Assembly: GCA_964023205.1 (NCBI GenBank)
Contig: OZ026833.1
Span: 30,902,830-30,966,829, forward strand
Direction: 5' to 3'
Length of the DNA stretch: 64,000 nucleotides
From: Lutraria lutraria
Lineage: Eukaryota; Mollusca; Bivalvia; Venerida; Mactridae
A program made the position numbers and the translations under genes. Within the stretch, counting starts at the first letter, position 1; every line of letters begins with the position of its first letter. The notes beneath the pieces are model-generated. The model did no database searches, was not told where the DNA came from, and was given only the letters and a program-made list of their open reading frames with translations. Below, one piece after another: positions 53,948 to 64,000 of the stretch.

Positions 53948-54830
53948 CAGAATAATTATCGCCAGTGAAGAACTTCAATATATCTGAATTCTGAAATTTG
54001 TGATCATATAAGTACTGCGTTTATAATGTATATATTGTAGATACAAGATATAACTTTCTGTGATAAATTACTGACACTTGTTGCAGGTGTGTGTATGCAG
54101 TTATGAACTTGTTTACATTTGAATAACACCAAAACATTCTCATTTAAAGTTCGATACAGCGTATTTACACCTCTATAGCTTTGTACATTTGATTAATCAC
54201 AAAGAAAACGTGTTGCTATTGTTGACATGGACCTGTTTCTATTGCGTGCTTGATGAATTCCTTGTAAATCCCCAACATCGGATTGATTGCTTACGGGCTT
54301 AATGCCGAAAATGCCATATCGGTGGTATGTGTATTTGTATAGTAATAACGCTCGAGTGGTGAAGCAAATGTCAAAATAACTACTCTTTACTTTATGAGTT
54401 GTGTAATCTAAAAAATCTCTCCTGTAAGATATTTCGATAGATGACCAACGTAATCATATGAACTGAAGGATAATATGTACTAGAATCGTTACTTTTATAT
54501 CGTTTGTAAACAGTTTATATGAACACCACTTAAAAAGGTAGTTTTGCTTCATCCTCAGTAATATAACACAATACTTGATAGTGTACTAAATTCAACGCCA
54601 TGTTTGTTTACTATAGTAGGATTGGATTCGGTTCGTTTATTATCAGATGGGCAGATTCATTCCCGTCGATGTTTATCGAGCTCGCTCCATTCTTAGACTG
54701 TAAATAGCGACTGCGTCATCAAGCTAGCACTAGTTGGTGTGAGTAACACGTGACCTCGCTCTATTTCTGTTTTGTTTATATCACGTGATGACCATTGCGG
54801 ATATTTCGGAATATTTCGGGCACTGTCACT

Positions 54831-54897
54831 AATCTGCTTCGCGCAAGAAGTTGCGATTTTGCATTGCCATTTAAAAATAAGCATATCAGAGTGTACG
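54831..54897 (+). repeat. 67-bp interspersed repeat, copy 2
   Basis: Inverted copy of 50872-50938; just upstream are CACGTGA boxes at 54749-54756 and 54782-54788. May be the end of a longer element whose borders I cannot define. Confidence 0.75.
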
Positions 54898-56149
54898 TCG
54901 ACTTCCGTCGACAATAAATTCAGTACTGTGTGGAGTTTATATCAACGCCAAAATAAATTGAACAAAACTTATAATCTTTTACCGCGTAATTTCGCATGCA
55001 CATGGCGAAATATGTATGTTATAAACATTTGGATAAATAGATCAAAGGTCTTTTGAGCAAGTGCTGATAAATCGCATTTTATATCCTGGGGATTTATAAA
55101 TTTTGTTCAGTGTATATCAGTTAGTGCATTTGTTTTATACATGTTTATATATCACTATTCAGTGAAATATACTGAAATGTTTCATTACAATATATCATAA
55201 TAGTAGGCCTGTACACCCTGAAAGACAGCGTATATGTATATAATTGTCTTCAACTATTATTATGTTGATTTTACGGATCAAAATTATTATATCATTGTGT
55301 TTAAATAGATCCGAACTAACAATGTTCGTTCATTTTTACACGTATCATTACGGAAAGTATCATTTTCTTTAAGAATAATGAAATTGTTTTTTAAATCATA
55401 ATATTCAATGATGTTATATACACAAGTCTTAATTAACTTGTAATTTGATTGTCTGATTATTTTGTCGATAGAAACTGTTTTTAGACTTACGAATCCTTCA
55501 CGCTACACTGTTTCTAACAAGTGACGAATGTACTTTCTAACTTTAAATCATCCCCATGAATAGCAGCATATTACGTTTTATTATGTATTGGATATACACA
55601 GAGGTTTGGCTAGCATAAAAATGTATATGTGATTTTGTATCTTTGATTAATAGACGTATAATTATCTAGATCCCAAATTAGCACGTAGTGTTTGTTAATG
55701 TATATAAAAGTATTATAATCAATTATAACCGCGTACATTCCAAAAAATAGATGATTATTTGATATCCATAAAACTGGCTTTTCTGTAAATTATTAGTAAA
55801 TTATCATATTATTTTTGTTGCAAATAAATTGTTTGATAGCATTGAAATGGGTTGCAAATTGCATAGAGTTTTAAACAAACATCTTTACTGTATGTTAAAT
55901 CTTTATAAAAATGCATTTTATTAGAAATCTACATTCTTGACGTCACCCTAAACATATCTGTTATTCATATTTATTCACATATTGTATTATATTTTCATAT
56001 TTCATATCGTGTCTGCACTTACATTATGTGTTGCATAATAAACTTTTTTTTTCAATTATTGTTTCAATGCGTTACGTTACGTTTCATGGTCACTGTCGAT
56101 TAATTGAACAGTAGATGGTCCAGTGTCCCAATCCCAAGAATGGAGCCCA

Positions 56150-57330
56150 GTACTATGTATTTAACTGTGAATACTCTGTATAATTTATATCGAAATAAAT
56201 TGTTCAGTTAGGTGCATTTACGAACATAGACACGTCTCGCTTCGACCCGTGGTTCATATGAAATATTCAGTGAGATGCCCACGTACTGTGTGATCATTGC
56301 CAACGACTATAGCCCAACACGGATATTAAGCGAACTTCGTACAGATAGCCACCTAGTAATTATGTATCGATGCAAAAGTTACGAAACACCCAGTGCTAAA
56401 CAAGACAAACGACATGTGATTGCGCAACGTATTGTAGCCTGTATACATAAAGCTAACAAATCGGAAAAGAAAATCAAAGATTCCGTAGCCAGCCTCGAAC
56501 CCATCGAGCACGTCTCAAAAGGTTCCAATGCCCGACGCTTTACCCACTGCACCAACGCAGCACACTGTCTAAAGAGAATCAAATCTTATACATCAAGAAA
56601 TGTGTGAACATGTTCGGTTGAGTAGTTTCATGTTACTGTAAAGTTGGCGAGTTTTGCGCTATCAGATATTACTGTAAGAGTCATACATGGATATATGACC
56701 AAAACAACAATAGCCCTTTATGTCTGATATTCTGGGTTTGTGTGTCTCCGCTACGTAGTTTGGTTACTTACTTCCCTTTGATGAAATTGCACGTTTATGC
56801 GCGTTAGTTTTTATCAAGGTGTGATAAAAAATGTTTGCATCGAACCAGGTTAAAGCCTACTATACTGAATGCAATCGGTGATTGTTAAATCGAATGGATG
56901 ACATTTTCAGTGAAGTCGTCTTCTTACACATGTCACAGTTTGGTTTTAACCATGTATCGGGTTCGCGTCCTGCACCAACCATTTGTACATTTGTAATTTT
57001 TCTGCGATTAGTCAGAGAGCTCTTTAATAAATGCAAAATCGTATTGCTACCATACTAAACGTTAATGTACATGTACTCACATGCCAGCATATTTATTCAA
57101 CGTATTGCCTGTATACTGATTGAACATGTGTCCGTTTTACATATGTATTTAACTGTACATTCTCTGATTATGTAAGATTGATTTATATATCAACTGTTCA
57201 GTTGCAACCACTAACGAACATACATAAGTACATCTAATGACCCGTGCTGCTTATGAAATTTACAGTAAGATACCCACGAACCATATGCTCATTGACAACG
57301 ACAATAACCCATTACGTAACTTCAGCACGA
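56150..57330 (+). repeat. Tandem duplicated segment (about 190 bp, two copies)
   Basis: 56150-56340 and 57145-57330 share tatgtatttaactgt, gttcagtt, acgaacata, gacccgtg and cattg.caacgac in the same order. The 110-codon frame at 56275-56604 starts in the first copy; the second copy does not keep that frame open, so coding is doubtful. Confidence 0.55.
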
Positions 57331-60316
57331 GACAGTAACCTTGAATTGGCGCATAACGCAACGTATGAAAATAATTTCATATATACCTTAATACTCACGG
57401 ATGACTCACGGAAACATGAAACTGCACATTTTATAGATTCATTAAAGATACTAAGAAAGATCCGTATGGGTTTACCAACTTTTACTGCAATATCGTGTTC
57501 GATAAACCATTTCTTTGCAAACTTAGGAAATGGACTTGATTGACATTATTTACAAAATTGTCCTCATTACTTAACGAGTGATCAAGATCAGATCGCAATA
57601 TGAACAAAACTCAATATTCTCGAGTTGTCTCGCCTTGGAACGGTATGTATCAATAGCTGTATTGGGGTGCGATAGTATGTTATTTGTATACTTAATAATG
57701 CATTTTACTTTACAAATAATACAATGTAAGAGCTTAAACAATGCTATTCAAAACTATCATTAAACTAAAACATAATCATTATAATTAAAATATTACACAA
57801 GCAATGTGTCGATAGACACGCGTACACTGAGAAAAAAAATGAACAAACTAAAATTGAATTTAGAATATAAACTGAAACCTTGTAGTGTCGATAAAAATAG
57901 ATACGAGTTATATCATTATGGATAGAGATATACATATCTCATAGTACACATTGGCGCATGTGCAATGAGAAGTATTTATTTGTTCTTATTTATGTCGATG
58001 TGTGTTATCATCAGATCAGAAGAGCTTATAAATCGATAGTCAATATATAATATAAAAAATAAAGATCCCTGATACGCTGTCTTAATACTTTACTAATTGC
58101 GTTTAGCTGCTTATGTTATTTACAAACGATTTAATTTAAAAATTGTGAGAAGAATAGAGCTACGTTTATTTCATATAATGTTGTAACACAAATATCCACA
58201 TAAAGATGTCGTAAATGTAAGTGAATATTGTGTGTTTATTATCGACCTAGGATAATGAATTCATAGCTTTTAAAGTGAAGTATGCATAATTGAAATTATG
58301 CAACTCAAAAGGGAACGCCGACTTGTAATTAATACCTAATTAATGCACCCATAAAGATTCTAAACAACATTTTACCACCACAGTCAAGTAAAAGCGCGTA
58401 TTTTAAAAAAGAAAAAGCTCTTATGAATCCATACAATGAGTTATCGGACAAACTGTAGATTATGTATACTATCTGTTTACAGTGTTTATTTCGGTCAAAT
58501 CATTGTGTGTTCAGATATCGGAGTTTTTAACCATATTCGCATTTAATAGAACAAATAAGTCGGGGCTTAAGCGCTAGTACGGTTCATATACAATTCTACT
58601 CCTTACTAATATTGACGATTGGATATAGTGTCAACTTTAATAATTAAATAACACAGTGAACAATTAGTTTTGCTGACTATGGAATTACTGCCAATTATTT
58701 CAACGTTTTCATTGTTTTTCTACATTGTTTCGTGGCTGTAATGATACATAAAACATGAAACATTACACCATGGGAGAGAATTGGACGTGCCTATAATCTG
58801 GAACGGTTCCATGTTCTTTCTATTGTTAATTTTTATCTGATGGGTTTCGGATAAAAGCCCCGTGATTGTTCTTTTTGAGAGTGTTTGTAATTAAAGTAGA
58901 ATGGCTCTGTGAATTTATGGGGTTTGAAAATAAATTATTCAGCATTTAAAAGGATTGAGCACACGTTGATTTTAACTGATTTTCACCGCAACTTGTGAAT
59001 ATTTTTGGATATTACATCGAGTGTAAAGGTATTTATATCGTTAACTAAATTAATTAGCCCCTTACCAGTGTTAATTAACAAATTTGATTATAAAAAAATG
59101 CGCAATAAGCAAAATTGTCTTATTGACTGAATTCATTCCCTCCGAGCGTACGTTAACGCAATTGTAGAATTTAATTAATCAAGTTGACTCTAACAAAGTG
59201 TTAATTGGAATTAATTTCTTATATTTATTTGCACATTGTGTGCAATTACGCACCTATTTTTGGTCGGAACTGAGTTGACCTGAGCGTATACATAACAAAT
59301 TCACTGCAAGGTGTTCACATTAAGGACCTTATATAAGGAAAGGAAATCCGTTTGTTATGGAATTTAAATTCTCCCATACATGTATTAATTTTTTTACAAT
59401 CATTGGAACAAATAATTGAAGAGTCAAGAGGTCATTTAGCTACCGGTTGCATCATAGTTATTAGATATTTACTTATAGTACTGGAGTAAGCAAATATTAA
59501 AATTGAATAAAACTATTTAATTCTTTAATAATAAACCAATATTAATATTAAATTACCTTTGACCCCGTCCCAATGTATGATTGTGTATAGGTTATGCTGA
59601 TTATAGGTCATAACATAATGAAAATAATTTAATTGTAATCTTACTACAATCAATGAAATTGTGGACCTAGGTTAAGAATAAATGGTCAAGAAGGCTTGAT
59701 TTATGATTTTACTAGATTAGCAGTTTTTGTTCGGGTCAAAATAATCATAGGAGGTTAAGTTTGTGCATTCGCAGCGGTTCGGAATTAAAACTATAATATT
59801 TCATGTACTTACTTCTTTGCACACATCGAGGATTAAAACGAAGGATAAAAAGGTTGACTGCGATTCAAGTGTTCACAATGATCAGAACAGTTTATATCCC
59901 TCATTTAACGATCAAAATCGTTTAATCAAAGCGTGAGGTATTTTAGATAATATGACAAAATAATACACGAAACCAATCAGATCAATCGAAGCGTATAAAA
60001 TGTTCTATTGTTCTATTGTTAACTAACATATACGCACGCTTGTCAGTGAGATCCGTTCTGAATAAGACATTTAAATCAGGCATTTAAATCGAAGCGGGAC
60101 ATCGACCGTATAAAATATATGGTCATTGTATTATTGATCCTACATTCTTCTGTTTGTTATTGGCTTAATGACAAAGCACTTAATGTTCGTATTTTCTGTA
60201 ACACTCAAAACGATCTGAATTGAATAAACAAACATAAATAAAACATCTTTGAATTTTACTACCGTTTTCCTAATTTACGGCGAGAGCAACGAACGTAATT
60301 GATATTAAGAAAAGAT

Positions 60317-60612
60317 ATACATACATACATACATACATACATACATACATACATACATACATACATACATACATACATACATACATACATACATACATAC
60401 ATACATACATACATACATACATACATACATACATACATACATACATACATACATACATACATACATACATACATACATACATACATACATACATACATAC
60501 ATACATACATACATACATACATACATACATACATACATACATACATACATACATACATACATACATACATACATACATACATACATACATACATACATAC
60601 ATACATACATAC
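60317..60612. repeat. (ATAC)74 microsatellite
   Basis: 74 uninterrupted tetranucleotide units, 296 bp. All open frames across it are artefacts of the repeat. Confidence 0.98.
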
Positions 60613-63600
60613 ATTATTTAGAAAAACATTTCACAAGAAGTCAAGATGGAACCATATTCAATTTGCTAAAGATATGTCATCTAAATGTGTATCATACATT
60701 ATTTCAATCGTTATAGTTACGCACTTTTCGATTCGTTAACATTAAGTTTCTCTTATTAAGTCAACATCAACGAAGCAATTAAATCTATATTAAATTATTT
60801 TAATTCGGATATGACCAATGTGCATATTTTTCGGTATTTGTATCGAGCGGTGTCTTCCTTATCAGACTGCGTTTTTTTATTGAAATAGCTGTGTGCAACT
60901 ACTAAATCTAATTTATATTATTAACAACGAGTTGATGATCGAAAACAACCCCGGAAATCTTCCTTCTGAAAATAGATAAGGACATCACAGTACTAAGGAT
61001 TCAATGTGTTTATCGATGGAATTGTAGAGTATCTGAACTCGCGTACAAATCAGTATACTAAACTAAGGATACATTGTATAAGAGAAGATCTTATCTGTCA
61101 ATGCACTACGTTCTACACAATCTCATTATTTTATCACGAAATCGCGGGAACAATGCAGTGTGTGTTGTACGGTATTTCAACATTGCATTTTGATATTCAA
61201 ATCATTTGTTTAAGAGCATGTACCTTGTATGATATTTGTCTACACCAGGAGTAGGGAATACTGTCATATATCAATATTCTACATCTATCCGTTGGCCTAT
61301 CTCGGATCTTATGATAGGTAAATCAATTGAACTAAAGTTGTACTTTATTAATAACGAATGGCTTTTCGATGATTTACGATTAAATACGCGATAACGTTAA
61401 TCTTCTCAACGATTTAACAAAGTCAAACAGAGACATACATAGCTTAACCCTAGGTCATAGCATAATGTTTGTTTAATTTAGAATCATGTTGTATTTACGG
61501 TGTAAAATAAAACTAGCCCATATTATATCATCAAAATGTTACAAATTCAAAAACTCACGCCTCGTACTAATATAAATACCTCCGCCGACATTATTGTGTA
61601 CAATTGGATTAATAGTTGACTTGATCAATCTTAAACTAACAATCACACTTGTCTGTAAATATTGTAATATATTTCCTATCATATATTATAAGCTCATTGC
61701 ATATTGTATTAAACACATTTCCTCAGTCTTTTCATAATTAAACTTTGTTCCAAATAATGCTAGCTTGGATAATATTATAGAAAAAAAATCTTTAGGTTAG
61801 AAAAATACATGTGTAGCTTCATATTTAATGATATTATAATCACTAAAATGCTATCGGCCGATCCGGATAAACATTTAAGGAATGTGATTTAAGAGTTTGA
61901 GTGCTCCAATGTTATAAAACTTGAGATCGATCTCCGAACTCAAATCTGCATACTCGTATTGTCTTTAATGTTTCTTGGTTAGTTATGATCAAACAATAAT
62001 GATATTTTTGATACATAAGCTTGACAGCATAATTTATCTGAATTTGTGTTTAAACATTAATTAGCTCTATCTTTTCAAACATAATACTTTCAGAATGGAA
62101 GTGAGATTTGAGCTCTGAGACTGTTCTCATGTTTTATTATCTCTGAACCAGGCTTAACTCAGGCTAGTCTAATAACTGAGTCTGAAGTACCCAACCAGAG
62201 TCACACGTATTTGAACTTTTCTAAAACTTCGGTTAAAGATTCAATACTTTGTCTGTAGACATAAAGTATTTTTACTTATTATTATATATATAATAATAAT
62301 ATATAATGTGAAACTGTCTGATATTCAATTTATTATTCCATCAAACTCATACATTTACCCAAACTGGGACATCTTGTTATTCATTACGGAGCAGCGAGTC
62401 GGATTTCTTTTGTTATGCCTATTCCAAGTGTCGCATCGACATAGTTAATGAATAATTAATGGGTCGTCTTGATAAAGCGGTCAATATGATATACGTACTC
62501 TAATTCCCATTTATTGATTCAAACACGCGAGGACTAAAACGGACCATAAAGAATGAAAAAAGACAAAAAGGAGTTCTTAACCTCTTAGATGTAGAACACT
62601 GAACGAAGATAACTTTATCACAAATCCTCATTCAGATACATCTAAATACATAATGCTACACATATCTTTTACTAATACAGGATTTTAATTTTAAGTGTTT
62701 TATGCTGATTAAACGGTTTGTAATTTCTGTCAAAATAAACGTCGACATTTATTTGAGATAGGATTAAAAACTAAAAAGGCGCTAAATCAGGTAAGACTAA
62801 ATATCGATATCAGAGATATGGGTGATATAGGTTTTAAATGAGTAGTTTATTGTTAAAATGTCAAACACATGACCGGATTACGCGTATCGTTAACGGTACA
62901 ATATTACAATGCGGTGACATTCACACATTTTCTAAATTCTCAAATACTGTTTTCAGTGCTTTTAATTTGTATTTAAAAGAAAAACGAAATAAGACATTAA
63001 TTTCTGATAATGACAATGTTTAGAAGTCACCCGAATTTGTTATAGTCATAAGTGTTTGCACATGTTTATTTTTTATTAGAAAAATCGGGTAATATTAATT
63101 ATAAATCGACAATCATGTGGTCAAAAATCCAGGCGCAACTTAACATCCTTAAGTTTGTAATCGCGATCAGAAAGTTACGAGTGATTAATGGTATGCTTAT
63201 GAAACATTTAACTGGTCAACTTTGCAAAAGAAAGTTGTAAAAATCCTTCTTTACAACAACTGTATAAAAATGCCACCTTTTCACCAAATGAGAATCACAG
63301 TATTAATTATAATCTTAGTGTATTCATTACATTACTTGTTATTTGATATTTATTTTATGAACGCGTTTTGTATGTAAACAGCAAGTTTACTGCTATGTTA
63401 ATATATCTCTCTATATATAATACTAAGATTCTAATTGGTTTATTCAAAATCGTCGAGTTTCTAACGCGGATCATTGAATTATGTTGTTATACACAGCGAG
63501 GGCTAGAAGTTCATTCACGAACATTGTTCCGGTCAGCTTAAACAAATCACTAAATATTGTTGAATACAATGAAAACTTATTTTAACCATACTACACATAA

Positions 63601-63896
63601 TTACGAAAGGGTCACTATACATTATGATATCTTCTTATATCCTCACATTGTTATTTTGATCTAGAATACAAGTAAAGAATCAGCATAAATAGTTTCGTAC
63701 GAATAAGAAATTGTCATCAGATTGATCTATTCTCTTATGTCGTATTTACTTGAAGTACATCTCACAAATTATAAATAATTTAAGGAACTCAACTGACTGT
63801 AATCTTAATAATTCATATGTTATAAAGTCGTGGTAATCTTTGGTTTGATTTATTTCGTCTGTGATTCAGTGAGTTGAAAACTAACCAGCAGTAAAT

Positions 63897-64000
63897 ATGA
63901 TGAACGCATACAACATGGACGCTACAAGTCCGCCAATACTGTTCCACGCATCGTCAAGGAGGAAAGAAAAGGAATTCTGGGAAACAATAAAAACTCATCT
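63897..64000 (+). CDS. Possible first coding exon of the next gene (3' truncated)
   Basis: ATG-ATG at 63897, open to the window edge for 34 codons: M-M-N-A-Y-N-M-D-A-T, P-P-I-L-F-H-A, then R-R-K-E-K-E-F-W-E-T. Composition is more protein-like and GC-richer than the flank, but no family is recognised and no promoter is evident. Confidence 0.4.
   Translation, partial: MMNAYNMDATSPPILFHASSRRKEKEFWETIKTH

Larger units (their letters stand above)
32983..51067 (+). other. Host intron carrying the Polinton
   Basis: Donor GTACAC at 32983, acceptor TTTCAG before 51068. Outside the element only 33,513-32,982 on the left and 50,806-51,067 on the right are host DNA. The right part begins with a hairpin (tgtacggcg...cgccgtaca, 50851-50876) and a 67-bp repeat. 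Confidence 0.88.
53948..63896. other. 3' flank and intergenic DNA
   Basis: Probable 3' UTR then AT-rich intergenic sequence. AATAAA candidates occur at 54912, 54952 and 56036 but none can be preferred. Holds the 67-bp repeat, a duplicated segment (56150-56340 and 57145-57330) and the (ATAC)n array. From 57760 to 60310 and from 60620 to 63890 I see no gene. Confidence 0.65.

Noticed and set aside
56275..56604. 110-residue gene
   Set aside because: No family, no promoter, and its duplicate at 57145-57330 does not keep the frame.
60259..60739. Long frames of Tyr-Ile-His-Thr or Met-Tyr-Val-Cys repeats
   Set aside because: Translation of the (ATAC)n microsatellite in all frames; no coding signal.
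1..64000. CRISPR arrays, prokaryotic operons or ribosome binding sites
   Set aside because: None seen; spliced genes and the Polinton show a eukaryotic genome. The tandem repeats have no spacers of CRISPR type.

Overview
The window is AT-rich metazoan DNA, most likely from a bivalve mollusc or a related lophotrochozoan. It shows canonical GT-AG introns, a pearl-like tandem-core element of about 160 bp period, tRNA-derived SINEs and a pure (ATAC)74 microsatellite. The species cannot be named from sequence alone. Layout: (1) 1-32982 and 51068-53947 hold one plus-strand, multi-exon gene whose 5' end lies outside the window. I could place 42 exons (numbered E0-E41 here) in one continuous reading frame. 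They encode 20 CCP/sushi domains (the first only partly visible), a hormone-receptor-like (HormR) domain, a GAIN domain with a GPS cleavage site, seven transmembrane helices and a short tail ending in a PDZ-ligand-like S-S-V-L. This is a CCP-rich adhesion GPCR. Its CCP exons have expanded by tandem duplication of a three-exon module. (2) 33520-50799 is a 17.28 kb Polinton/Maverick (adintovirus-like) element in the GPCR intron between the TM5/loop-3 exon and the TM6 exon. It has near-identical terminal inverted repeats (268 and 259 bp) and a 6-bp target duplication ATTATA. (3) 53948-63896 is gene-poor flank with the microsatellite. (4) A possible first exon of another gene starts at 63897 and leaves the window.

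The Polinton has a leftward block with an Ulp1/adenain-like protease, double jelly-roll major capsid protein, penton-like minor capsid protein, pX-like basic protein, small membrane protein, retroviral-type integrase with chromodomain, several basic virion-type proteins, FtsK/HerA packaging ATPase, three unknown small genes and a protein-primed DNA polymerase B. The right end carries accessory genes on both strands: a double zinc-knuckle protein, a small N-myristoylation-type protein with two YPDL late-domain motifs, a coiled-coil/acidic protein and a repeat-rich basic protein. The polymerase frame is interrupted by a single in-frame TAG; every other reading frame looks intact, so the insertion appears young.

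The most unusual feature is that four accessory genes, at both ends of the element, stop just before perfect copies of the replication-dependent histone mRNA 3' stem-loop. Three carry a tandem pair with the same flanks, followed by a purine-rich histone-downstream-element-like motif. In two cases the signal lies inside the terminal inverted repeat. The core blocks instead end near ordinary AATAAA signals. Two of the histone-ended genes form a divergent pair sharing a promoter with three evenly spaced CCAAT boxes, like an H2A/H2B pair. I infer that the element taps the host's S-phase histone mRNA machinery for part of its gene set. I know of no description of this, but could not search.
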